64,000 nucleotides of DNA. Origin: Lineus longissimus (lineage: Eukaryota; Nemertea; Pilidiophora; Heteronemertea; Lineidae). Position 1 is the first letter of the stretch. The number at the start of each line of letters is the position of its first letter. The stretch lies in the NCBI RefSeq assembly GCF_910592395.1, contig NC_088324.1, positions 15,774,953 through 15,838,952 of the forward strand, given 5' to 3'. Shown piece by piece: positions 36,354-48,879 of the stretch. The notes beneath the pieces are model-generated. The model saw only the letters and a list, made by a program, of their open reading frames with translations, had not been told where the DNA came from and did no database searches. A program made the translations under genes and the position numbers.

Positions 36354-38809
36354 GAAATGCCTCACATTCGAGATCTACAATGCATGTGTACAATAATGCA
36401 TTGTCCTTGCATACGCAACACAACGAATGTTTGAACAAGTTTCATTTAGTAAAAGAGTACACCACCTGACTGGCAGACTTTCTGTTGCCGGGTAGTTTAA
36501 ACAGACTGTTTCCTGTGTGGTGCAAAGGATGGAAATGAACAACAAGTCTATCACTGAAAGAATTCACCAACGAAGAGCAACAAGTTTCGTTTCATTTGAT
36601 TGCAACGCGTTCACCCAACCAACCTCGTGGAAACCAAGATCATTAATTATACATGATATCACCAGACCGCCAGCAGCGGTTACCGAGCGTTCAATAGCGT
36701 GGGGATGGTGCATATCACCTTGGCAACGGAGTAGACTAGTCTCGATAGCTAAGGCCTGCTACGTGCAGCTACCAGGTTCGTCCATAATGGCTACTATCCT
36801 GTACAATCTCAGAAGGTTGGTATGATTTCATCTTCGATGTTCTGTGGTAACTGTTTTTCTCTTCCTGTTGGGTTCACGCATGATCAGGTTCCTTTCACTC
36901 TACCGTTTATTGACACCAGCATATCGTGTGAATGCGGCTCATTCAGCATTGGGTTGGATCACCACTCCCAGTCCTTGACATTGCTTTCCGTCACCAGTAT
37001 CAGCATTGCTACGTACAGTACAATCATGGCAGTACGTTCTAGCACTAGCTATCATAAAACATCAGCAGTGATGTTAATACGACATATAAAAGTGAAAGTT
37101 GGGTTGGGTACTGTCCATCAATACAAATTACCATATTACAGATACACATGTACACATTTCCCACTTGACCATTTTTGGTGAAAATCGCACATGCCTCTGA
37201 CTCAGTCAACAATATCGTGATCGTAATAACGGGTAACTGCTGCAAAATTGATAGCAGTAAAAAACAACAGTTGAGTGCATATATAGTTATATTGTATGAG
37301 TCACTGGTGGAGAGCATGTGATGCAGCATGTTGCAAAACCGTGCCGCTTTACATTATTAATTCGTTTCAACTCTTATTTCCCGGAATAGCTAGTGTTTCT
37401 TTCTCATGTGGCGGCCAGTTTTACCACACGAGATATACAATCTACGCGAATATCACTTGAACACTTCTGAAGGGTATGATATGATAACGTACTCCCGTTA
37501 CTTTCCGGTAGGTGTCTCATTCATTCCAGAGCCAGCCAACCGCCATTTTTAATGTAGATCGGAAAGTGGGTATTTGATAATTGATATGCTTCTTTTTTAC
37601 ATGTTTATGTTTTATGGGTTCCAAAGGCTCGAACAATACAATCGGAGATAACCGATACACTTCATTTCGAGAACTAATCGACTAATAGGTTTGTTACTAG
37701 GTTAATGACACAGTGATAACATGCAAAATCATGTTTTTGTCAAAAGGAAGTAATACGTTCTGCGATTGTTGGTATAATAAGTGTAACATCGCCACGAGAT
37801 GCCAATTAGACGGGCTCATTACATGCTCGACATGCTGGCGGGAAAATAAAATGTAAGGCATGGTTATATCATGTGCCTGCCGGTGAACTTCCTATCTCTG
37901 TCATGTCAGCAGCATTGAATGATGTGTTATTGTGGGTAGATGCAGCTGCGATATATTGTCTCCCAGCTACTATAAAGATCAAAGAATTTCCTAAGTAATG
38001 AAGTGTGGGCCTGACTGGGCAGGAATTTGAAATACTGTATGACAAGAAGTGCGCGCCGTAAGTCACTGAGGTACGGTGAAAAGTTGCTCTGCAATGTCTC
38101 GACCGCCGTGATGGCATTAGATCATGAGATCACACTCTGATCATGGTACAGCATTATCGAAGCTGATTGATGTATACTAACGAATTCCAAGCCACAACAT
38201 GGTAAAGTCATTTAGTCGTGGTCACTTGTAAATGAACAAAACGAGAGAGCTGAAAAAATTAAATGCCTCGAGAAACAAGAATGTTATTAGCATTCCGTAG
38301 CAATGACTAACAATGAGCCAGATATCTATGCACTGCACAACAAACATGTACCCGACTCAATTGCCCAGAGAGAATCTACAATTGTGTAGAATAATGAAGT
38401 ATCTCCTATGGCCAACACAACAACAAGACACAGATCAATAGACTGAACCAAATGAAATGCGGATTCGCTTTCATCTTGGCTGCTATCTTTTAATGAAGTG
38501 ACCTCAGCGACGAATGGGTAGCCGCGTTCTCTTGGCAGGAAAATCAATTTGATGATGATCCTTTCACGCTCATATGCTTACTTATAAACACCATATGAAT
38601 AATGAACAACCGTAGTTGACAATAAGTACCCAGAAACAGGATCTAAACACAAATTGCGAACATCCGGGCCCTTTTTACATCTCTGCCTTGATTCCGAATG
38701 CCATGGAGCTCTGCCATGTCAGTGGCCATGCCACAAAGAAGGAATGTTTTCCATTGGTTGTCTCTTGCCTTGTCAATCGGGCCAACAATCAGTGGTTAGA
38801 ACAGTGCAT

Positions 38810-39110
38810 CTTGCACATCAGTCATACACTGATTTACACTGTCTACGAGAGATGTGTTAGGGTAGATTAATGCACATCAGTCATACACTGATTTACACTG
38901 TCTACGAGACATGTGTTAGGGTAGATTAATGCACATCAGTCATACACAGATTTACACTGTCTACGAGAGATGTGTTAGGGTAGATTAATGCACATCAGTC
39001 ATGCACTGATTTACACTGTCTACGAGACATGTGTTAGGGTAGATTAATGCACATGAGTCATACACTGATTTACACTGTCTACGAGAGATGTGTTAGGGTA
39101 GATTAATGCA
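38810..39110. repeat. 59 bp minisatellite, five units in dimer order
   Basis: Units of TGCACATCAGTCATACACTG...TTACACTGTCTACGAG then AGATG or ACATG then TGTTAGGGTAGATTAA. The AGATG and ACATG variants alternate strictly (A,C,A,C,A), so the evolving unit is a 118 bp dimer. Confidence 0.88.
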
Positions 39111-39486
39111 TATAGATTTTACCCAAATTAGATTAATGTCAACCCAACAATCGAAAGCACTAGTTCTGTTAAACTGAAAATTGAGGATGAGCGAATTAAT
39201 TTCTCCTGGTGCTGATAACTTGGGTGTTCTGATTCTTATCCTAGTGTCGACTTATTAATTTTGATGGAGAATCTGGACCATAGAAGTGATCTATCAGCAA
39301 TAAATTCTGTGATTGATTACCAGTATTGTAGCTCGTGTCCCGGGAGGTCAATATCATAGCAGCCTCCTCTATCATGTCCGTATAGATCTTGGCAAGCAAG
39401 AATAACCAGATACCATGGTTTGTAAACAATGAATATCAGTGGACTTATTTTCAGTGTTTCTGTACGTTTGGCCATACACGCAGCCC

Positions 39487-39560
39487 GACTCGCAGCTCAG
39501 TCGGTAGAGCACCATACCAGTACTTCAACGCAGGGTGGTGGGTTTCACTGCTGGCTTAAT
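39487..39560 (+). mobile_element. tRNA-like SINE head (degenerate)
   Basis: CGCAGCTCAGTCGGTAGAGC is a good pol III box A. About 45 bases later GGTGGGTTTCACTGCTGG is a weak box B. The spacing and mismatched arms rule out a working tRNA. It fits a tRNA-derived SINE or tRNA pseudogene. The 3' extent is not visible. Confidence 0.45.
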
Positions 39561-39659
39561 CTTAACTTGCTGGAATTGAGTGTAAATGTTGTTGTTTGTT
39601 TGCAGTGGACTAGCAACTTCAGTAAGAGCCCATGTTGCTTAGGTTCTGATTATTGAAGT

Positions 39660-39836
39660 TGTACAAGTCTCAGTCAATGATCGGTAATTGAGTCATCATT
39701 ACCCTGCTACTATTGTGCGGGAATAGTTAGACCAATTATGATCAAATTACGTCTATAATCCCAGTCGAACGGTGATCACTGGCCCGTCTCGAACCCGCTA
39801 TTGTTAGGGTGAACACTAACAACTGCGCTGGACAAA
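39660..39836 (-). mobile_element. tRNA-derived SINE, minus strand
   Basis: On the minus strand, CCAGCGCAGTTGTTAGTG (box A) is followed about 34 bases later by GCGGGTTCGAGACGGG (box B and T-arm), the right spacing for a tRNA. The acceptor stem does not pair, so this is a SINE head. The body probably continues toward lower coordinates; its end is a guess. Confidence 0.5.
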
Positions 39837-42800
39837 TCTGCTGATCTGATGTTTTGATGATGTTTCAGTTTATAGCCATTATTACCACTAGGGCAGATAT
39901 TACCATAATTCGATAATTAGACGATGAGCTTGGAGATGCCGCTCGCAATTCAATTACATCATTCGACTATAACTAAATTTTCATCTGTGTGTGTCACCTG
40001 TGGTGTATGTGGTCCATCTGACATTGGTGCAGCGTTTGAGTAAGCCAACGAATGTTACCATTAGCATAGAGATAGAAAACGATTTGTGCTCACCATGCCT
40101 TGGCGGTCCTCAGTAGCTGTCCTCAGTGAACAACTAGTGTTATGGCAACACTGATTATACAAACCACTGGCGTCCAACTACCGACATCTTTTACATTAAT
40201 TGCCTTTACCAAAATAGACGAGCAGTATAGAGCCACAGACTAGACAGTTAATCGATCAAGTATTTATTGCTCACAAGTATTTCATCTTCCTCCTCAGAGG
40301 AAAGCCTCTGACCTCAATATGTCCACGTCCTTCCTTAGGTTACTGAACAAAACAGCCATCAGCATGAAAGGCGTGTTTTGAGCATTTGGGGCATTCACTC
40401 TCTATAGCGATGATATTAGAAAGATGAGGACGAGTTGCTGATTCACCAGGAGGTACTTTGGCTATCAACATCCGAATCCCCGTGCTCTTCTTCCCTGAGG
40501 GCACTGAACCTGAAGAGATCGTCAAAGTAGGGAGCAGCGAGGAAGGTCGCTGTTTTCGGCATTCAGCTGAGGCATAACACCATTTGGTATGTCAAGGATA
40601 CAGGAAATATTTTTACTGATGATTTTGGTATGAATGGCTGAACAATCCCCAGCCTTGAATGGCTAGACAATCAACTATCGGAAGAGAACATCAAATCTTT
40701 CAGTTCTTCAAGGAAGCTGTCACTTTCTCATCAGTAAATCACATGGGAACTGCCCTAATTCGTGGAACGAGACAAATATCTGGGCCGACAATGCCGCGAG
40801 GACTGTCATTCATGATGGAGTGAGAATAAGTTAGCCTATCGATCTCCTACACATCGATTGGATTCACAAGGCCACTGGCACCTTGAATGTTATTGACCAG
40901 GAACTTCCTATGGTCACTGCCTCCCAAGGTGCCCTTCAAACATATTAACAAGCGAAAGGACATAGCAAACGCCACTAAATAATAGTATTGGCCTTCTCGT
41001 GGCACAGGAAATAAGTTGATTACTACAACCATTCCTCATAGTGAAATAGATGGTCGAAAATGGGCGTAATCAAGACAGTCAACATGTACGTATCTACATG
41101 CTAGTAAGGGTAGATATCGTTAGAGCATTTTCAGTCGCAGATACTGATTGCCACCAGAATGATATATTGGAAAGATACCCCCAGGGACCCTTGCTGCTTT
41201 TCAGTCTAATTGCAGGGCTGTGGCATATCTATCACGAGCTGATCACAAGGTTGGCATAGAGTCAGGGCCAGTGATGATGATTTGAATACTGTACGATAAT
41301 CATGCTAGATCGTATCAGGGGAGGGTGCGTGTTAGTCGAAGTACATGTAATTGCGGCCTTGACTCTACGATGGTGCTTCGAGTGACGAAGTTAATACTAT
41401 TACCACAGCTCTGATATGTCTTCAAACACATAACTAGGATCATCTACACATGCATACAAAATGATTCTTTATAGTCACGTCTCTATAAAGAGAAGTTTGT
41501 CAGCACTCACTTCAAAGATGCACAGCTCATTTCTTTGGTGTGGGGTGGATTCTGGGGCGGGATTCTGCGGAAGGATTCTGGATGCTCGAACAGCGCATTT
41601 AAGATAGCAACGCCAGTGCCTGATTCAACTGAATCTACTGTATCCCAGTTTCATCTAGAATATTATGGTCTACATTTCCAACCGAATACTGAAGCACCAA
41701 GCGTATCCAGGGACGGCTGATAGAGTTGTCCGTTGATAATAGGCAACGTCAGAAGTAATCAATGGTTGCCTATCAACTCTTATTTCCCATGTTTACGACA
41801 TAACATTTCTCACATGTACAGCATAGAGCAAATGATACGTGCCAATATATTTTTTACAGTAGTTTTGTGATGTTCTCCGACATCGTTTTTATTTGATGGA
41901 AGGAAGTGCTGACTTCTTGATGAACGAGCACTGGCTGGATATCTCCAGCAACCTGATTGTATGCCCGCCACTCGACCAATGCCCAATGAAAACCGAAATC
42001 CTCTACTATCTCGTCATTGGACTACGAACCTGATAGAAATGCCCAGACAATTCAGAATGTGGTAGTAAGAAGGCTTGACAAAACCCACACGGGCGATCCC
42101 AAAATCGCAAAACCAGCTGTGCTAAATATCGACGAACAGTTTTCAAACAACAGAGAATATCCAATGAGCCGTTACCCACACGTATCATAATAGTGTTGGG
42201 TGAATCGTGGGTACAGTTCCGTAGTAGAGTCACCACCAAGCCATCTCGCCTCTTCTCTCTGATGAGCATGATTAACGGAATCTCGACCATGAAAGCTACA
42301 GAGCTAATGCACTGGGTTTGCGCTGGGAGAGAATTGTCACTCATAATTACTTTCACATACGATGTACGATGTGGGAGTTAACAAGAGCAAACATTGGCAG
42401 TCATGTTCGCGTACGACGGACCGGCTAATGTTGTCGACTACACATCATGTTCATAACAACAGTTGGATGAATGTGCAATCCGTAGCGTTACCACTGCCAA
42501 GAAGAAACCAATCAACGAAATCAAAGTCCAAAGCTATGTGGTGCTCGCCATACATCAGTCGAAGCCTCAAGTGTATTGATCAGCACAATGATGTCGTTAA
42601 GCATCCATACACACCCTCGAGTAGATGCGCACCAAACAATCAATTTCTTTACAGAAATCATGGCAGCATTCGTCTTTTCCGGCGATTACGCCCTGTGGTC
42701 GGGTTAGAGCGGTGAATTTGGTCATTGGGGCCGCCCAATCCAGTGTTCGTGGTCTGGGTACCGGGGTGGTCGTGTTACTGGGGGCCTTGTTATGGTAATT

Positions 42801-42926
42801 AGAGAGGAAACCACTCGGGACCGGCGATTCTTGGTCGGTCGCGTTACCGGGTTGGTCGTTGACCGGCGTTCCACTGTATTGGTAAGTTGGTATCATGTGT
42901 TCTTATTCATGCATTACAGGTTCAAG

Positions 42927-45900
42927 ATGGTGACCAATCAATTAGGCGTACTGCTACTCTCCTGTGGATTCCTCAGTAAGTACTCTTTAGATAGACGATT
43001 CGAAAATGGCATCCAACAAAAGCGACGGTTTGAATACTCCCAGTATCCCAGCACGTAGGGGCCTAAGTTCAGCCTGAATAAGGTCAGAGAGGTAGCGAAA
43101 CAAGGTATTGTTAAAATTCTTGATTTTATCCTTTGCAGTGTTTGCTGCTGTCGAGGGTTACGGCCCCTGTCCGAAAACCGAGCCAGGTCGAAATCTAGCC
43201 AGGGGAGCGAAGAACCTTCTACATACACCAGAGGAGCTTTTCAATGGAAAACTGGTTGAGGGAAAGAAGTTTGAAGAATTAGATAAACTTTGCAAGTAAG
43301 TCAAACTGTAATATTTGATCTGCTGACATCAGCTCTCATTAAGTATTATGTAAACGTACTCGGGATACGTCCTAAACTGGTGAGCATTATACACTTCTTT
43401 TGCACTGATTACTGAATATCACCGCAATCTCGAGGCCATGTTTGTCAGGTCGTAGTCCTGTATCAGTGGCCCTGGTTCGGGTCCCCCTCAAACTACTCAA
43501 CTCTTTGCTTTAATTGGAATCCTATTTGAAAACTGTCATCCTACTTTTTCAGTTCTACCGATAGTATTGAAGATGGCATGTCGAGAGTGGAGAATGCAGT
43601 GAAATATTGTATATACAAGGACCGACTTAAAGTACTCGATTCCTTTGACATTACTGGGCTGAATGAGACATTTTTATACATGTGCGACATGGAACGACGA
43701 AACGGTGAGTAGAGGGCCCAAGGTACGAAGCTTTGAGGAAGCAATTCTGCGATCTACGTGTTCCTGTTTGGGAACTACGATTTGACCGACGAAGGGATGT
43801 GACTGGTGCGATGGCTTCACTGCGGGGATCGGGAACTTCGAAGAGAATCTGAAATTTTCGACCGACGTCTGCACTTGCCCTTAGTACAAGTACATTTTTT
43901 AGGATGTTGAGTTTGGAAGTTTGGAAGGTCATTCTCTCAAAAGCCAAGAACTTGATATATGAATACTAGGAATGTTTATGAGAAAGTCGAGGTACATATT
44001 TTGTTGAACAACTATAATTTTGTTTTTGTTCTATTTATAGCTTTACAAAGTCTCACTGAATGTCTCAATTCGAAGGAAAATACAGATTCGATGGCCAAAT
44101 GTCGAAAACAATACTACGACGATAGGGTGAAAAATGCTACTACTCCTAAAACAGAAGTGCAAAACAAATGCACGTGAGTATCAAAATGATTTTGTGTTGG
44201 AATTCTGCTTGCCACTCTGTCAGCAAGACAGAATTGGGATGAATTGAAAATATCCACATCGTCAGGTCGTTTCTATCCAAGTAGGAATGTTCCATGAATT
44301 GCCAGTATCGTGCCACAGTATCGACAGGAATTTGTTTCTTTGCAAGACTTCAGCCAAGGTTCAGGCGATATTCTGGGCCAACGTTTGGCCAAGATCGGGC
44401 CGTTTCGCTGCCGTAATCAGAAAATATTAGAAGCATTAAAAAAAAAAAAAATTCTAAAATTTCCGCCCCGATTGCACTGGACACTGCAAACCATTTTGAT
44501 TATTAAATGAATTCATATTGCAGATGGTTCAGGGCCATTGTTTATTGTGCGGAAACGGCCGCGATGAATCCGAAGTGTGAAAAAGATGCGCTTGATCTGT
44601 ATAAAGAAATGTCCAAACTACAACTTCCTGCATGTGACTGCAATGCTAATGGTAAGGTCCATCGTTATCATCATCGTCATGGCATTCGAATAACGGAACC
44701 GTTAACCTTTGGCCTGCTTGTCAAAGATAGATGCCAGATGCTAGGAATCTCATACTGTTTGCATCGTTTTGAGACACTAGCCAATACGGCTGTAGCAAGT
44801 GCACAAATGGATTCAACAATAAAGCGATACTGTTATTCCTGACACCTCAAAAATTCAGTGCTCAAAGTGGTATTCGGAACAAAAATGACTGAGTCTGTTT
44901 GCTTACAGTGAGACACCCTGATGACATGAAGGCCTGGAGCGGGTCCTACAAGTGTAAAGCGACTCGGTGCGTGAGCTTCATGGGGAAAGAAGTGAACGAA
45001 GCAACAGTACAGAGCAACCTACTCTTCGGAGCGGATCACATGGATCAGATAGAGTGGATGTGCAAGTAAGAACACTTTAGAGAGAGGATTGGCTTAGAGG
45101 TCAATTTTATGACACGGTTAAAATGCTCCTGCCTTAGCAAATTCATTTCGTAACAATTTAACTATCGTCAGAGATAGATTTACCAGAATCCTTTTTTTTC
45201 ACTTTAGGCTAATACCGGGGAAGTCCTCCCATATTGCACATGAACTGACGAAGTGTATCGTCAAACCAGATTGCTTCTACCTCACCAAGCTTAACAAGTT
45301 CAAACTCATCAACGTAGATGGAATGATTAAGGCAGCAGAACGCATTTGCAATACTTCGGAATGTAAGTTCATTGCTTCGTCACCTACTCCGTTGTGATAA
45401 TCAGTAAGCTTAGCTGGTAATGGTTTTAAGAAACAAGAATATGTCTTGCCTCGCCCATGACCAAAACTCTCGTTGCCACACAGCCGGTATATAATTGGAG
45501 AAGCTAAAGGTTCGTCAATACTTCTTCTAATTTAAAAAGTGATATTTGTAATGACCAATCTGAAGGTTTTAAATCGATGAAACACCTTTGGACAATCCTA
45601 TCAGCAAACCTCCTTAATTGCCTTCCATTTCTATTTCAAGTAATCAAAAACGACACGGAGAACTTTATGGACAGCTTGAACGCTTTTACCATTTGCCAGG
45701 GTAAGATGCATGCCATCGTTGAGGACGAGTACCGCGTCAAGAAAGATATGAAGGACACCGTGTGCAGGTGAGGGCTGCTGGGCTCGGATAACGGTTACTC
45801 TGATTGGAGCAAACTTTAGGGCATTGGTTCGACAGTTTACACTATTGATCAGCACTTTTATGCAGATTCGAGAATGTTGTTTCGACGCCTCAGCCGTTTG

Positions 45901-46431
45901 GCTTTTAGATATTGCAGCTAAGAGCGTTAGGGTCTGATGTTAAATGTACTACAAAGATCGATCGCGTCAGATACGCTCCCGGATGCCGTTAGGATCCGTG
46001 TTGTTACACATTAAGCAATAGTCTGTGGGAATGATACGACGAACGAGACGGCGTTTCTCACATACTTGACCCTGTCAAGAGCCTGGCTGCTCCACAGCAA
46101 CTTGGGTCATGAGATGATACGAGAGGCTACCATTTGACAATGTTTTGGGAGTTATGTGGTCGATCAAAATAATCAACAATTTGTAAATATATTTGTATCT
46201 TTTAGGAAACACGCAGCGAACACCGATTGTCTCAGGGAATCGTTCAACACGACGAGTAGGGCGATCTACAATGCTCTTGAAGATAGTCTGAAGATGCGAC
46301 TCCCAGACATTTGTGACTGTAAGCCTTTAGGAATCGACCCCAGAGCAGTAGTCGGAGGAGCAGAACGATTCTACTTGTCTTCCATATTAGCAATATTGAT
46401 ACCATTCGCAGTCCATCGAATTATATTGTAA
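42927..46431 (+). CDS. Secreted Cys-rich two-module protein B (427 aa), tandem paralog of A
   Basis: Nine coding exons: 42927-42975, 43139-43295, 43553-43704, 44041-44173, 44524-44651, 44909-45065, 45208-45362, 45641-45767 and 46206-46431. Intron phases are identical to gene A (1,2,1,2,1,2,1,2), and the first two exons together span the same 206 coding bases. The signal peptide is residues 1-23 (MVTNQLGVLL...FAAVEG). Module 1 (exons 2-5) keeps all 11 cysteines of module 1 in A. Module 2 (exons 6-9) has 11 instead of 13: the Cys of KNDKEC is Asn and the Cys of HFGKC is Thr. The tail (GGAERFYLSSILAILIPFAVHRIIL) fits a GPI signal. Introns are much shorter than in A. The exon 8 acceptor is TTTCAAG, slightly weak. 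Identity between A and B is low outside cysteines, so the duplication is old. Cell-surface or body-fluid location is inferred; function is unknown. Confidence 0.8.
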
Positions 46432-47225
46432 TAAGCTACGAGATGATTCTACAGTTGGGTAGGGCTTGATACAACTAGAATGAGTTTTAAATGAGGTCCT
46501 AGTGACTTCCATATAATAGTTCTTCTTGATGGAATTATGAGGGCTGTATTTGGTTGGACTTAGAACCTTGAGGAGTCGTATTTGACAGTGTTTACGTAGA
46601 TGACCTGGATCACAGCGAATCTTGTATGTCTTGGTACAAGCTGACTGAGCATCTTCAAAACCATGCAGCAGCACAGTTACTGTCATAACGAATCCTACCT
46701 CTGCAACCGTATGCAATAATCAGTGGGTCTACAGTGCAGGTTTTTGAGAATACTGTTCTTGGCACGTGGTTTTTGAGAGAAACTGTTCTTGGCCATTGGG
46801 TCAAAAGTGCAGATATTTGAGAGCACTGCCCTTTGCCAAACAAAAGTCCACACAGCTTTAAGATTCGACCTTGCTCAACTGAAGAACCATCATCTTGAGC
46901 TAGCACTAATGATGATAGATATAAGAAGACCAACGTCTGTTCTCCTACAGCAAGTGAAGACACAATTATTAAGCAAGGTCTTGGAGCCAGACGCAGTTTG
47001 CCTTAGCTTTGTTAACTTAAAGAAATGGTATTTGACCATCATGAATTCAATTTCGAATTCGATTTTGATATGATATGACGAGAGTGGGATCAGGAGAATG
47101 AACAAAAAGATGTCCATTCATTCCTAGAAGAGCCATGTCTTGGTAAATCTGGTACCGATGTCACATACGCAAAAGTGTAACATGAGGGAAAGAGGTACGA
47201 ATAACAATGACCATGACTTATTTCT

Positions 47226-47397
47226 GGCAGCGTCATGCTCCAAATATGGCAGCGTCATGCTCCAAATATGGCAGCGTCATGCTCCAAATATGGCAGCGTC
47301 ATGCTCCAAATATGGCAACGTCATGCTCCAAATATGGTAGCGTCATGCTCCAAATATGGCAGCGTCATGCTCCAAATATGGCAGCGTCATGCTCCAA
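47226..47397. repeat. 22 bp minisatellite, about 8 units
   Basis: GGCAGCGTCATGCTCCAAAT plus AT repeats every 22 bp, with variants GCAACG and GTAGCG. Because 22 is not divisible by three, each frame shifts to the next repeat phase, and the unit lacks stops in all plus frames. This explains the overlapping 66-109 codon open frames. Confidence 0.93.
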
Positions 47398-48437
47398 CCA
47401 TGACATCTCTGTGCCATAAATATCATCAACTTTTATCATGCCGTGCTGTCCTCTATAGTGTTCATAGAGTTGGTGTTGTTCTTAGTTGGAGTAAATTGAT
47501 AGAGGAGACTATTTGTAGTTTTACAGGAGATCAAATCCTATATCTTTATGTGAACCATATATAGGCTACTCAAGACAATGCTAAAGAATGTGCCATAATA
47601 TGTTGTCCATGTTATTTCACAGTATCATTTCATAGCTGTTTTATATTGTCTGAGTGTACTGTCTGTATGCTCTCACGCTAAACAGAAGCTTCAACAAGAT
47701 ATCATGATTTTGTACACAACAACGAAAGCGTAAGAAGTAATGATTTGGTGGCAGTCGAAGATTAGATTTCATTTATTTATTTTGAGGCCACGCTTGGTGA
47801 ATGATTGGCCTTCATGATACATGTACTAGTTTTTGTCATACCAACCCTATCAGTGTTCATGAAAACGAATTATGTCTTATTATATGACTGTGTTTGTGTA
47901 TACATGTACTTATCGACTACTTGGAAGACAACTTCATTGTTTATACGATTGCACCACTGTACTAAGACTTGACAACATGACAGGTTCCTTTTTGCATGCA
48001 CGGTAGTTGTGATCGGCTTTATTGTAAAAAATAGAATTATTCAGCAATGCGCAATGAGCAATGAGTCCTATTGTGGCAAAAACGACCACATCCTGTCTCA
48101 TCAGACTCAACAACCGGTGTATTTTGGTGGAATATGTCATCAGTGATTGTTCTTGTTCCTACCTGTGCCTACATTGATGTTGTATGTGAATGTCTACCGT
48201 CCTGGGTGCACAATGTCTCAGGACAGTTCGAAATCAGGTCTTGTTATGCTATGTTGATTATGTGTCGACTTTCATGATAGTCATATGTGATAGTTGTTGT
48301 CATCTGTTTTGCGTTGGATGAGTTGTCACATCTATACCAAATGAGATGCCATTGACCTTGGGAAAATGATAGTCTATTAGGTTGTTAAATTGATGAAAAC
48401 TGTCATACACTATGTTGTGGGTCTACAAAATGTATCA

Positions 48438-48570
48438 GGGCCCGGTTGGTCGAAACAGGTTTTGTCCCTAACGCTGGCGTTCACTTAACTTGACGTTACG
48501 TCTAAGGGCTTAAGTGAAGGAGATAACTAACGCCGACATTAGTGACAAAATCTGTTATGAAAAACCAGAC
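48438..48570. mobile_element. Palindromic (foldback) MITE, copy 2
   Basis: Starts GGGCCCGGTTGGTCGAAACA with inner CTAACGCTGGCGTTCACTTAAC. The inverted half is TTAAGTGAA..., CTAACGCCGACATTAGTGAC and AAAATCTGTTATGAAAAACC. It shares outer and inner motifs with 34585-34718 but is diverged and may have lost its right terminus. Confidence 0.62.
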
Positions 48571-48686
48571 ACATGATGTTACTGATGAAGTTTTGGCAAA
48601 AGTTGATGAGAGATACCAGAAAGAGATGCAATATATAATTTTGTGATGTAACGATTAGTAGCTGATAATTTACAGTAGATGGCAGG

Positions 48687-48879
48687 TCTGCTACTCTGAT
48701 ACAGCGAGTAGTTTTGAAAGGATTCAAGTTGTGTGATGTACGGCGGAGAAAGACAGCAAGGAACAACAAGCACATAGACACATAGGCCTGTTACTCTGAT
48801 ACAGCCAGTAGTTTTGAATGGATTCAAGTTGTGTGATGTACGGCGGAGAAAGAAAGCAAGGAACAACGAGCACATAGAC
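48687..48879. repeat. Direct duplication of about 93 bp
   Basis: 48687-48779 and 48787-48879 share CTCTGATACAGC, AGTAGTTTTGAA, GGATTCAAGTTGTGTGATGT, ACGGCGGAGAAAGA and GCACATAGAC, with a few substitutions and a 100 bp offset. No gene content. Confidence 0.88.

Larger units (their letters stand above)
32950..42926. other. Ten-kilobase interval between paralogs A and B
   Basis: No firm gene. It contains a palindromic MITE (34585-34718), a retroposon with target duplications (36165-36353), a 59 bp minisatellite (38810-39110) and two tRNA-like SINE heads near 39490 and 39830; these are listed separately. Minus-strand frames at 40340-41032 look somewhat protein-like (a C-x2-C motif near ESECPKCSKHAF) but are broken by stops and show no domain I recognise. 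GCATTACAG ending at 42919, just before the ATG of gene B, suggests an untranslated exon upstream. Confidence 0.5.

Noticed and set aside
39487-39560. Functional tRNA gene
   Set aside because: Acceptor and T stems do not pair and box B is degenerate; treated as a SINE or tRNA pseudogene.
40340-41032. Minus-strand frames with a C-x2-C motif
   Set aside because: Broken by stops, with no consistent splice sites or recognised domain.
47140-47564. Frames with SCSKYG/MLQIWQRH repeats
   Set aside because: By-product of the 22 bp repeat in all three frames.
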